DNA from: Streptosporangiaceae bacterium | Lineage (GTDB): Bacteria; Actinomycetota; Actinomycetes; Streptosporangiales; Streptosporangiaceae | DNA: 44,276 nucleotides | Direction: 5' to 3' | NCBI GenBank assembly: GCA_025934635.1 | Contig: JAICWX010000030.1 | Location: 1 to 44,276 of the forward strand | In this document: in pieces, positions 1-7,319 of the stretch | How positions within the stretch are numbered: position 1 is the first letter of the stretch | Layout: every line of letters starts with the position of its first letter | Position numbers and translations under genes: made by a program | The notes under the pieces: generated by a model | What the model was told of the DNA's origin: nothing | Databases searched by the model: none | The model's input: only the letters and a program-made list of their open reading frames with translations

Positions 1-50
1 CCGCGTCGGAGCCAGGCATAGCGTCAGATGCTGAAGTCATCGCAATAACG

Positions 51-98
51 CCCTCTCAAGGGGTATCACCCTCTCGAGGTCACCGCCGCCCTCTCGAG
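51..98. repeat. Three direct repeats of a 10-bp motif
   Basis: The motif CCCTCTCRAG occurs at 51-60, 69-78 and 89-98, with start-to-start spacing of 18 and 20 bp. That is close to two helical turns, so the copies lie on one DNA face. The rest of the 1-137 stretch has no supported gene. The array precedes the TetR-like fragment and could be a leftover operator. This is seen in sequence; the function is inferred. Confidence 0.45.
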
Positions 99-137
99 AC
101 GTAATCAGACTATTCGTCCAGCTGCCTGTACGTCTCG

Positions 138-548
138 GTGCTCACCGAGCGGCAGCTCGCCCAGGACGGCACCCGGGACCAGATCGCCCGCGCGGTCCTG
201 GCCTGGCGCGCCGAGCTGTCGCGCCTGCTCGACGACGCGCTACGGCACCCGGCCAGGCGCGTCCAGCTGGAAGCCGGAGCCGTCACCCGAAAAGCCGGAG
301 CCGTCGTCCAGGAGACCGGAGCCCGCAGCCAGCCAGCCGAGCCCGCCGAGCCCGGCGTCCTGGCCGATCATGTGTTCGTCACCTTCGAAGGCGCCTTCAT
401 CCTGGCCCGGTCGCTGAACGATCCTGGTCACATGCGCGCTCAGCTACGGGTGCTGCGCCAGCTGCTCGAGGCTCTCCGGCGGCATCCGTCAACTCCTGTT
501 GCTTATATCGCAGCACTATCGCACCAAACCACCTCAAACACACAATAA
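138..548 (+). pseudogene. C-terminal fragment of a TetR-family regulator
   Basis: The frame from GTG 138 encodes 136 residues. From about residue 75 to 117 (LADHVFVTFEGAFILARSL... to RQLLEALRRHP) it resembles the C-terminal ligand/dimerisation helices of TetR-family repressors. The N-terminal helix-turn-helix, normally about 50-60 residues, is absent, and an in-frame stop at 102-104 prevents upstream extension. Residues 50-75 carry a low-complexity Ala/Gly/Glu segment. It is probably the remnant of a truncated regulator that can no longer bind DNA, or a dominant-negative C-terminal piece. The neighbouring palindrome at 614-631 might be its former operator. The family call rests on a short match. 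Confidence 0.5.
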
Positions 549-581
549 CGACCGTATAACGAATACACTCCCATGCCTCCC

Positions 582-604
582 CAGAGCGGGTTATTTCCGC
601 TCTG
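582..604 (+). terminator. 8-bp perfect hairpin after the TetR fragment
   Basis: CAGAGCGG at 582-589 pairs perfectly with CCGCTCTG at 597-604 around a 7-nt AT-rich loop. It lies 34 bp after the TetR-like stop codon. There is no long T-run, so it could terminate weakly or act in the 5' leader of the protease gene. Confidence 0.45.
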
Positions 605-613
605 ATATGACCT

Positions 614-631
614 GTGCAACAGATCTTGCAC
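614..631. promoter_or_regulatory. Palindromic operator-like site before the S53 protease
   Basis: GTGCAA at 614-619 and TTGCAC at 626-631 form a perfect 6-bp inverted repeat with a 6-bp spacer, 31 bp before the protease start codon. The size and position suit a TetR-type or similar dimeric repressor. The regulator is unknown. Confidence 0.45.
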
Positions 632-662
632 ATTCCCCCGGGGTCAAACACAGGGAGGGCTT

Positions 663-2708
663 GTGGGCGTGCTTAATCGCCCGGTCCGCGTAGGTGCCGT
701 CGCCGTCTCGGCGCTGGCCATCACCGCATTCACCGGAGCGCTCGCATCAGCGGGCGCCGCCACGGCCGCGCCCGCGGCCGGGCAAGGTTTTGTGGCTCTC
801 GCCGGCAGCGTGTCGCCGACGACCGACACCATCACCGGCAGTTACGCGAATTCCAAGATGCAGGTCGAGGTGGCCATCGCGCCTCGGGACGCAGCCGGTC
901 TGAACGCTGAGATCACCGCGCTGTACGACAAGAACAGCAGCCAGTACCACCAGTGGCTGACGACCGGGCAGTTCAACGCCCGCTACGCGCCCACCGCGGC
1001 CACCGAGCAGGCCGTGGCCAAGTACCTCGGCGACAGCGGCCTGAAGGTCGTGCCGTCGGGCTCGCCCTTCCTGATCCGTGCCACCGGTTCCAGCGCGAAG
1101 GTGTCGAACACCTTCCACACCTCGCTGAACATGTTCAAGGACCCGCAGGGCACCAAGTACTTCTCCAACTCCACGCCCGTGTACCTGCCGGCCAGCATCG
1201 CCGGCCTGACGACCGGCGTGGTCGGCCTGACCAACACCGTCCGCGACGCCATCCACGCCACGCCCCTCCACCACCGTGTCAACGCCGTCCTGCGTTCGCA
1301 CGACAAGGCGGCCTCGACGTCTAGCTGCGAGACCGGTTACCCGACCGCGCAGCAGCTGTTCGACAACATCGTCGGCGGCCAGCCGCTGAACCTCGGTTAC
1401 GGCGCGGGCCCCGGCTGCAGCGGCCTGACGCCGTCGCAGGAGAACTCGCTGTACGGCGCGCCCCAGCGCGGCCCGAGCGCCAAGGGCAAGGGCGTCAACC
1501 TGGCCGTGTTCGAGCTCTCGGCCTACCAGCAGTCCGACATCCAGCACTGGGCGCACCAGTTCTACGGCCCCGGCTACACCGCCCCGCTGGTCGACGTCAA
1601 CGTCGACGGCGGCCCGCTGAACGTGCAGTGCCCGAGCGGCGACCAGTGCCCGCCGCAGTTCGAGGGTTACTCCGGCGACATCGAAGTCGACGCCGACATC
1701 GAGACCCAGCTGGCCCTCGCGCCCGACGTGAAGGCCCTGACGGTCTACAACGCGCCGAACGACTTCACCGGCCAGACCGAGCTTGACGAGTGGAACGCCA
1801 TCGCCCAGGCCAACAAGGCCGACGTGGTCAGCTCCAGCTGGGCCGTCTGCGAGCAGGACATCACCGAGACCTACGCGCAGGCTGAGAACACCATCTTCCA
1901 GAAGATGGCGACCCAGGGTCAGAGCGTGTTCGGGGCTTCCGGTGACACCGGCGCCTTCGGCTGCATCCGCTCGGACGGCACCACCGGTCCCGCCGTCATC
2001 GACCCGCCGTCCCAGCCCCTCGTCACCGACGTGGGCGGCACCTCATTCGAGAACTTCAACCCGGGCACCAACCCGCACCCGAGCTACCCGCTCAAGGGCG
2101 AGGCGGCCTGGAACGTGGACCAACTCTGCAGCAACGCCGGTCCGAGCGCGGCTAACGACAACGAGGGCGGCTTCTTCTGGTGTGCTGCTACCGGCGCCGG
2201 CGGCGGCGGGAACAGCATCTACTGGGGCATGCCGTCGTATCAGAAGGGTCCGGGCGTCATCAACGCCGGCACCTCGACGAACTGCTCGCTGGCCAAGCCG
2301 AATAGCCCGTGCCGCGAGGTACCGGACATCTCGGCCAACGCCGACGAGTTCACGCCGTACTCCGAGTACTGCACCGGCAACGCGAACACCCCGTTCAGCG
2401 TCTGCGGCACCTTCAGCGCCGGCCAGCCGGTCCCCGGGTGGTTCGGTATCGGCGGGACGAGCCTGTCCTCGCCGCTGGTGTCCGCGATGGTTGCCGACCG
2501 CGACAGCTTCCAGCACCACCGCACCGGCAACTTCAACACGGTGATCTACAAGCTGTACCAGTTCGACCCGTCGATCTTCTTCCACGACATCACCGGCAAC
2601 GGGCACATCGCCAAGAACAACGGCCTGTTCCCGGCGGTGCCCGGGTTCGACCTGGCCACCGGTGTCGGCTCGCCGAAGATGTCCGCGATCGTCACCGGGC
2701 TCTTCTAA
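663..2708 (+). CDS. Secreted S53 family peptidase (sedolisin/kumamolisin-like)
   Basis: This is a pro-form serine-carboxyl peptidase acting outside the cell, normally at acid pH. Residues 1 to about 36 form a signal peptide (basic start, hydrophobic Ala-rich core). Residues 45 to about 195 resemble the pro-kumamolisin activation domain, and the catalytic domain follows from about 225. Visible catalytic residues are E341 and D345 (E-x3-D in GDIEVDADIE), oxyanion D428 in SGDTG, and nucleophile S600 in GGTSLSSP. The C-terminal FHDITGNG (D642) and GVGSP segment matches the family's calcium site. Several Cys in the catalytic domain suggest disulfides. Start GTG 663 follows GGGAGG at 653-658. A strong hairpin follows the stop. 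The full set of catalytic residues argues for an active enzyme. It is monocistronic as judged by flanking hairpins. Confidence 0.93.
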   Translation: MGVLNRPVRVGAVAVSALAITAFTGALASAGAATAAPAAGQGFVALAGSVSPTTDTITGSYANSKMQVEVAIAPRDAAGLNAEITALYDKNSSQYHQWLTTGQFNARYAPTAATEQAVAKYLGDSGLKVVPSGSPFLIRATGSSAKVSNTFHTSLNMFKDPQGTKYFSNSTPVYLPASIAGLTTGVVGLTNTVRDAIHATPLHHRVNAVLRSHDKAASTSSCETGYPTAQQLFDNIVGGQPLNLGYGAGPGCSGLTPSQENSLYGAPQRGPSAKGKGVNLAVFELSAYQQSDIQHWAHQFYGPGYTAPLVDVNVDGGPLNVQCPSGDQCPPQFEGYSGDIEVDADIETQLALAPDVKALTVYNAPNDFTGQTELDEWNAIAQANKADVVSSSWAVCEQDITETYAQAENTIFQKMATQGQSVFGASGDTGAFGCIRSDGTTGPAVIDPPSQPLVTDVGGTSFENFNPGTNPHPSYPLKGEAAWNVDQLCSNAGPSAANDNEGGFFWCAATGAGGGGNSIYWGMPSYQKGPGVINAGTSTNCSLAKPNSPCREVPDISANADEFTPYSEYCTGNANTPFSVCGTFSAGQPVPGWFGIGGTSLSSPLVSAMVADRDSFQHHRTGNFNTVIYKLYQFDPSIFFHDITGNGHIAKNNGLFPAVPGFDLATGVGSPKMSAIVTGLF

Positions 2709-2740
2709 GCACCACCCCCTGGTTAGCAGTAACCGCCAGC

Positions 2741-2769
2741 GGCGGGGACGGGATCATCCCGTCCCCGCC
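2741..2769 (+). terminator. 13-bp perfect hairpin after the protease
   Basis: GGCGGGGACGGGA at 2741-2753 pairs perfectly with TCCCGTCCCCGCC at 2757-2769 across a 3-nt loop, 33 bp after the S53 stop. No T-run follows, as is common for terminators of GC-rich actinomycetes. Confidence 0.75.
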
Positions 2770-2808
2770 GTTCGCATGTCCCGGGTCTTCCGTTATTACA
2801 CTTTCCGA

Positions 2809-2825
2809 TATACTCTTATTGGAGT
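2809..2825 (+). promoter_or_regulatory. -10-like box within an inverted repeat upstream of padR
   Basis: TATACT at 2809-2814 looks like a -10 box. It overlaps the inverted repeat ACTC-N6-GAGT (2812-2815/2822-2825). PadR-family regulators commonly autoregulate through palindromes at their own promoter, which fits this layout. The -35 region is weak. Confidence 0.4.
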
Positions 2826-2857
2826 CATACAGGAGGCGCCAGGCCAAGGGGGCTGCC

Positions 2858-3175
2858 ATGACAACTGACTCGATCCGCGGGTCCTCGGACCGCAGCATCC
2901 TGGTCCTGACCAGCCTGGCCGACCAGTCCAGGCACGGCTACGCGCTGATCAAGGACATCGAGGAGTTCGCCGGGGTCAGGCTCGGCGCGGGCACGCTGTA
3001 CAGCGCGCTGGCCAAGCTCGAACGGGCGGGCCTGGTGGAGGCGCTGCCCGCGGAGGAACGCAGGCACCCGTACCGGATTACCGAGACGGGCCGGGAGTTC
3101 CTCTACCAGCGGCTGACCGAGTCGGCCCGCATCGCCGAGGTCGGCCTGCGGCGCATCGCGGTCGCACTGTCATGA
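2858..3175 (+). CDS. PadR family transcriptional regulator
   Basis: This 105-residue winged-helix repressor has the classic short PadR pattern. The order is ILVLTSLADQSRHGYALIKDIEE, then the recognition-helix region AGTLYSALAKLERAGLVEA, the wing RRHPYRITETGREFL, and a C-terminal dimerisation helix. PadR proteins sense small molecules or membrane stress and repress neighbouring genes. ATG 2858 is preceded by AAGGGGG (spacing about 6). The stop overlaps the next start (ATGA at 3172-3175), so the membrane protein is translationally coupled to its likely regulator. This is a recurring actinobacterial pair. Confidence 0.88.
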   Translation: MTTDSIRGSSDRSILVLTSLADQSRHGYALIKDIEEFAGVRLGAGTLYSALAKLERAGLVEALPAEERRHPYRITETGREFLYQRLTESARIAEVGLRRIAVALS

Positions 3176-3855
3176 ACGGCGGCGACATGAGGCGCCCCAG
3201 CCTGAACCGCCACCTGGTCCGCCTGCTGCTGGCCCTGTATCCCCCCGCCTGGCGGGTCCGGTACGGCGCCGAGGTCGTCCGGCTGACCGAGGAACTCATC
3301 GCGGCGGGCGAGGTCACGCCGGCCGAGGGCGCGCTCAACCTGATGGCCAACGCGGCCGTCGAACGGGGGCGGGCGCTGGCCGACTCGCGGCGTACCGCGG
3401 TCGCCATGGCCCTTGCGGCGGTGGTGGCCGTGGCCGGCCGCTTCTACGCCGTCGGCCACGGCCCCCACCTCCGCCCGGCCAGCCCGGCCCGCCCGGCGAG
3501 CGCGGCCCCCGCCCCGGCCAGCCTGACCCGCGTCTTGTGCGCGTTCCCCCGGGTCGTCGGCGCCACGTCCGCCGCGCGCCTCATCCCGGCCGGCCCCGCC
3601 TTCGCCCTCAGCCTCCCCGCCGGCACCAAGGTGGCCGCCGCCCCCCGGGTCCTGGTGCCGGCCTCGTTGGCCGGGCCGGGAAGCGGCGGCATCCGCCTGT
3701 GCGTCGAACTGTCCGCCCGGTGCCGGATCGGGAGGCCGGGCACCGTCACGGCCGTGCCCGGTGCCCGGGTCGTCCAGGTGATGATCGTCCCGCGCGGATG
3801 CGCCCTCGTGAGCCTGGCCAAGGGCGCTGACAATACGGCACCTTCCGGTCCATAG
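3172..3855 (+). CDS. PadR-associated membrane protein, function unknown
   Basis: 227 residues. The N-terminal motif LYPPAWRVRYGAEV followed by an acidic helix resembles the 'YPxxWRxRYG' segment common in actinobacterial integral or anchored proteins encoded beside PadR regulators. One hydrophobic segment lies at about residues 70-88. An Ala/Pro-rich linker (95-115) and a presumably extracytoplasmic C-terminal region of about 110 residues with four Cys follow. No enzymatic motif is recognised. The 4-bp overlap with padR implies co-regulation. Its role is unknown and membrane or envelope stress is only a guess. Confidence 0.7.
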   Translation: MNGGDMRRPSLNRHLVRLLLALYPPAWRVRYGAEVVRLTEELIAAGEVTPAEGALNLMANAAVERGRALADSRRTAVAMALAAVVAVAGRFYAVGHGPHLRPASPARPASAAPAPASLTRVLCAFPRVVGATSAARLIPAGPAFALSLPAGTKVAAAPRVLVPASLAGPGSGGIRLCVELSARCRIGRPGTVTAVPGARVVQVMIVPRGCALVSLAKGADNTAPSGP

Positions 3856-3862
3856 TCGGAGG

Positions 3863-4738
3863 ATGCAGGTCGTCGAGCTGTCCAACCATCCCGGCGGCAT
3901 GCTCGATGACGCGGCCCGCCGCCGCCCGGCCGCCGAGCGCCGCCTGCTGTCCGTCTACGAGGACGAACTGGTCCGGTACCGCGCCCGGGTCGAGTCCGTG
4001 AAGGTCAACCGGGACCGGGCCCGCGCCCGGCACGCCTGGTGGACCTGGCTGAAGCTCGCCGTCGGCGTCTGGCGGGAGAAACGCCGCATCCCCCGCCCGC
4101 CGCTCCCCGCCGCCGGCCACGCCACCAATCAGGCCAGCTACGCCACCAATCAGGCCAGCTACGCCACCGACCAGGAGGAAAGGATCAAGGCCGGTATCGC
4201 CGGCGAGCAGCAGGTAGCGACCGAACTCGGCCGCCTCCTCGACGACACCTGGACCCTCCTGCGCGGCTACCGGAACCGGCGCGGCGAGATCGATCACCTG
4301 CTCCTCGGCCCGCGCGGCCTGTTCGCGATCGAGGTCAAGAACCTCAACGCCACCGTGCACGTCGACGGGGACCGGTGGCGGGCCGACAAGTACGACCGGT
4401 ACGGGAACCTGGTCGAGCAGCGGGTGATCGCGGACCGGATGGGGCGCTCGCCGAGCGCCCAGCTCAATGAGCCCGCCGACGACCTCGAACGGTTCCTGGC
4501 CGGCCGCGGCCAGCCGGCCGAGGTGCAGCGGGTGGTGATTCTGACCCACCCGCGGTCGAGGCTAGGAAAAATAAGAAACCCGACCGTGCTGGCCGGCACG
4601 TCGGCCGGCTACGCCCTGGACGTGGCCGAGGCCTCGGCCAGCCGCCTGGACCGCACGCAGCGAGCCGCGATAAGAGACCTGATCCAGCGCGACCACGCCT
4701 TCCACGGCAGGCCGCACCGCCGGGCCCCCTCCCGGTAA
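3863..4738 (+). CDS. NERD domain (nuclease-related) protein
   Basis: 291 residues. A basic, helical N-terminal region with an aromatic/basic segment (HAWWTWLKLAVGVW, about 57-70) precedes a NERD domain at about 112-230. Its PD-(D/E)xK-like core is visible: GIAGEQQVATEL, then GEIDHLLLGPRGLFAIEVKN (D, then E-x-K). NERD domains are thought to be nucleases or nucleic-acid processing modules, and the substrate here is unknown. A 21-bp tandem repeat (7-residue ATNQASY units) sits just before the domain. Start ATG 3863 directly abuts GGAGG, which is unusually tight, so the second in-frame ATG at 3899 is possible. However, residues 1-12 (MQVVELSNHPGG) look like the family's usual start. Confidence 0.8.
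   Translation: MQVVELSNHPGGMLDDAARRRPAAERRLLSVYEDELVRYRARVESVKVNRDRARARHAWWTWLKLAVGVWREKRRIPRPPLPAAGHATNQASYATNQASYATDQEERIKAGIAGEQQVATELGRLLDDTWTLLRGYRNRRGEIDHLLLGPRGLFAIEVKNLNATVHVDGDRWRADKYDRYGNLVEQRVIADRMGRSPSAQLNEPADDLERFLAGRGQPAEVQRVVILTHPRSRLGKIRNPTVLAGTSAGYALDVAEASASRLDRTQRAAIRDLIQRDHAFHGRPHRRAPSR
4121..4174 (+). repeat. 21-bp in-frame tandem repeat in the NERD gene
   Basis: Units start at 4121, 4142 and 4163. The first two are identical 21-mers and the third is partial. They encode ATNQASY, ATNQASY and ATDQ, and the length multiple of three keeps the frame. Confidence 0.9.
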
Positions 4739-4741
4739 GCT
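4736..4741 (+). promoter_or_regulatory. -10 box of a probable leaderless cysS promoter
   Basis: TAAGCT matches the actinobacterial -10 consensus TANNNT and ends 8 nt before GTG 4750, where no ribosome binding site is visible. Transcription would start at or within a few bases of the start codon. The box overlaps the TAA stop of the NERD gene. Confidence 0.45.
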
Positions 4742-4749
4742 GAACGACC

Positions 4750-6222
4750 GTGCCTACCAACCACCAGCTGCGGCTGTACAACTCGCTGGGCCGGCGCACC
4801 GAGGACTTCGTTCCCGCGGGCCAGACCACCGGCCTGTACAGCTGCGGGCCGACCGTGTACTACTACCCGCACCTCGGCAACATGCGCGCGTACGTGTTCG
4901 CGGACACGCTGCGCCGCGCGCTGCGCTGGCAGGGCACCGCGGTCCGGCACGTGGTCAACATCACCGACGTCGGGCACGCCGTCGCCGACAGCGACACCGG
5001 CGAGGACAAGCTGGAGCTGGCGGCAGCCCGCGAGCGCCGTTCGGTGCTGGACATCGCCGCCTTCTACACCGACGCGTTCTTCGTCGACCTGGCCGCGCTG
5101 AACATCCTGCCCGCCGACGAGTACCCGCGGGCCACCGCCTACGTCGAGCAGATGATCGAGTTCGCGGCCAAGCTGGACAAGGACGGCTTCACCTACCAGC
5201 TGCCGTCCGGCCTGTACTTCGACACCTCGAAGGACCCCGGTTACGGCGAGCTGGCCCAGATGAGCGCCGAGGGGCAGCTGGAGGCGGCCCGGCTGGAGCA
5301 CGTGGAGGGCCGCCGCCGCAAGACCGACTTCGCGCTGTGGCGGGCCGAGGATCCCGGCCAGCGCCGGGTGCTGCGCTGGGACTCCCCGTGGGGCTGGGGC
5401 GCGCCCGGCTGGCACCTGGAGTGCTCGGTGATGAGCATGGCCCTGCTCGGCGAGCACTTCGACATCCACACCGGCGGGGTCGACCACCGCGAACTGCACC
5501 ACGTCAACGAGATCGCGCAGAGCCAGGCGTTCCTCGGCGACGGCCGCCCGTGGGTGCGGTACTGGCTGCACAACGAGTTCCTCCAGCTCGGCGCGCAGAA
5601 GATGGCCAAGTCGGCCGGCGGCGCCCCCCGGCTGGCCGACCTGACCGAGGCCGGCTACCACCCGATGGCCTACCGCCTGTTCCTGCTCGGCGGGCACTAC
5701 CGCAGCCAGCTCGACTTCACCCCCGCCGCCATCGACGCCGCCCAGGCCACGCTGCGCCGCCTGATCGCCCGGATCCAGCCGCTGCACCCGCTCCCCGTGA
5801 TCGCGACCCGGGACGCGGCCCAGGCCAGCACGCAAGGCGACCCGGTCGCCCAGCGCCTGCTGGACACGATCGACGAGGCCATCGCGGCCGACCTGAGCAC
5901 CCCCAAGGTCCTGGCCGCGCTGCAGGACGCGCTGCGCGAGCCGTCCCTCACCCCGGACGGCCTGCGCGCGGTCATCGCCGCCGCCGACGCCGTGCTCGGC
6001 CTGGGCCTGGACGCCCTCACTCCGGCCGACCTGGAGCACCGGCGCGCGCTCAGCGACCTGTCCGCGGAAGAGGCCAGAGCGATCGAGGAGCTCGTCGCCG
6101 ACCGCACCCAGGCCCGCAAGGACAAGGACTGGGCCCGCGCCGACCAGATCCGGGCCCAGCTCGACGAGCTCGGCGTCGACCTGACCGACACCCCCGACGG
6201 TCCCGTCTGGCAGCTCCGCTAG
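4750..6222 (+). CDS. cysS: Cysteine--tRNA ligase (class I), atypical subtype
   Basis: 490 residues, usual length for CysRS, which charges tRNA-Cys with cysteine in the cytosol. The HIGH signature is HLGN (41-44) within PTVYYYPHLGNMRAY. KMSKS appears as KMAKS (284-288). Zinc ligands are C32, C225, H250 and E254 (in HHVNE). The C-terminal ARADQIRAQLDELGV is the family's tRNA-binding tail. The segment ITDVGH and the long, divergent N-terminal third differ from the usual high-GC actinobacterial CysRS pattern (PHIGHVRS, TDIDDK) as I remember it. It may therefore be a transferred or second copy. It is not MshC, which is shorter and lacks this tail. No ribosome binding site is seen; see the -10 box upstream. 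Confidence 0.9.
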   Translation: MPTNHQLRLYNSLGRRTEDFVPAGQTTGLYSCGPTVYYYPHLGNMRAYVFADTLRRALRWQGTAVRHVVNITDVGHAVADSDTGEDKLELAAARERRSVLDIAAFYTDAFFVDLAALNILPADEYPRATAYVEQMIEFAAKLDKDGFTYQLPSGLYFDTSKDPGYGELAQMSAEGQLEAARLEHVEGRRRKTDFALWRAEDPGQRRVLRWDSPWGWGAPGWHLECSVMSMALLGEHFDIHTGGVDHRELHHVNEIAQSQAFLGDGRPWVRYWLHNEFLQLGAQKMAKSAGGAPRLADLTEAGYHPMAYRLFLLGGHYRSQLDFTPAAIDAAQATLRRLIARIQPLHPLPVIATRDAAQASTQGDPVAQRLLDTIDEAIAADLSTPKVLAALQDALREPSLTPDGLRAVIAAADAVLGLGLDALTPADLEHRRALSDLSAEEARAIEELVADRTQARKDKDWARADQIRAQLDELGVDLTDTPDGPVWQLR

Positions 6223-6229
6223 CCTCGAA

Positions 6230-6241
6230 GCAAACGTTTTC
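6230..6241. promoter_or_regulatory. LacI-family operator-like palindrome
   Basis: GCAAACGTTTTC carries the AAACGTTT core with central CG that is typical of LacI/PurR-family operators. It is followed at once by a second short inverted repeat, CCCGAA-AA-TTCGGG (6241-6254). It lies between cysS and the epimerase gene, 33 bp before the latter's ATG, which is the right place to repress it. No LacI gene is in the window. Confidence 0.5.
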
Positions 6242-6274
6242 CCGAAAATTCGGGCGCACGACGGAAGGACGGCG

Positions 6275-7126
6275 ATGGCACAGCGGATCGTGGTAACGGG
6301 GGCAGCCGGGAAAGCGGGCCGGGCGGTGGTGACGGACCTGCGCGAGCACGGCTACGACGTCCTGACCACCGACACCGTGGTCAGCGGGGCGGACCGCGAG
6401 GACGGCATGCTCAAGGCCGACCTGACCGACTACGGCCAGGCCGTCGAGGTGCTCAGCAATACAGACGCCGTGGTCCACCTGGCCAACATCCCGGCTCCCG
6501 GGCTGAGCACCCCGGCGGTCACCTTCAACGCCAACATGGCGATGAACTTCAACGTCTTCCAGGCGGCCGCGGCGGTCAAGCTCAGCCGCGTGGTGTGGGC
6601 GTCCAGCGAGACCACCCTCGGCCTGCCGTTCGACACCCCGCCCCGCTACGCCCCGGTCGACGAGGACCACTACCCGGTGCCGACCAGCACCTACGCGCTG
6701 TCCAAGGTGGCCAGCGAGACCATCGCCGGGCACATCTCGCAGTGGTCAGGCATCCCGTTCGTGGCGCTGCGCTTCTCCAACATCATGGCCCCCGAGGACT
6801 ACAGCTGGTTCCACGAGTTCCAGGACGACCCGCACGCGCGCAAGTGGAACCTGTGGGGCTACATCGACCAGCGCGACGCGGCCCAGTCCTGCCGCCTGGC
6901 CCTGGAGGCCCCCGCCGCCGCCGTCGAAGGCAGCCCCGCCTTCATCATCGCGGCCGCCGACACCGTCATGGACCGCCCGTCAGCGGAGCTCCTCGCCGCG
7001 GTCTACCCCCAGGTCAAGCTGACCCGCGACGTCGGCCAGCACGGCACCCTGCTGGCCATCGACCGCGCCCGCGAAGTCCTCGGCTTCAGTCCCGGGCACT
7101 CGTGGCGCGACCACGTGCAGTCCTAG
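6275..7126 (+). CDS. NAD-dependent epimerase/dehydratase family protein
   Basis: 283 residues of the extended short-chain dehydrogenase fold. The dinucleotide-binding motif is TGAAGKAG (8-15). The conserved ASS..T region precedes the catalytic YALSK (Y140/K144). The family acts on nucleotide sugars, uronates and similar polyols using NAD(P). Size and motifs resemble uronate-dehydrogenase-like or UDP-glucose-epimerase-like members, but the substrate cannot be assigned. ATG 6275 follows GGAAGGA at 6263-6269. The LacI-type operator upstream suggests sugar-responsive control. Confidence 0.83.
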   Translation: MAQRIVVTGAAGKAGRAVVTDLREHGYDVLTTDTVVSGADREDGMLKADLTDYGQAVEVLSNTDAVVHLANIPAPGLSTPAVTFNANMAMNFNVFQAAAAVKLSRVVWASSETTLGLPFDTPPRYAPVDEDHYPVPTSTYALSKVASETIAGHISQWSGIPFVALRFSNIMAPEDYSWFHEFQDDPHARKWNLWGYIDQRDAAQSCRLALEAPAAAVEGSPAFIIAAADTVMDRPSAELLAAVYPQVKLTRDVGQHGTLLAIDRAREVLGFSPGHSWRDHVQS

Positions 7127-7190
7127 GAACGACCGGCCGGCGCGTAGCTCAGGCTGGCCACGCCCGAGTCGTCACCGGTGACGGCCGTGG

Positions 7191-7319
7191 ATGACGCCGT
7201 CCAGCGATACCAGGGTCGACACGCTCAGCGGCCGCATGACCAAGCTGACCGCCTTCGGCGGCCCCGCCCTCGTCCCGCTCTTCGGCTACAGCCGCGAGGT
7301 GTGGGATTACCGGCGATAG
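7191..7319 (+). other. Possible remnant of a degraded gene (42 codons)
   Basis: An ATG-TAG frame encodes a short product ending in the ordered-looking segment FGGPALVPLFGYSREVWDYRR, which looks like the tail of a folded protein rather than random GC-rich sequence. There is no domain upstream because a stop lies in frame at 7179-7181. It overlaps the 3' extension of the opposite LysR gene. Origin unknown, and it could be chance. Confidence 0.2.

Noticed and set aside
7139..7210. tRNA-like segment beginning with a GTAGCTCAG block
   Set aside because: The D-arm-like block is present, but I see no T-loop consensus, anticodon stem or acceptor-stem pairing downstream, so it is a chance match.
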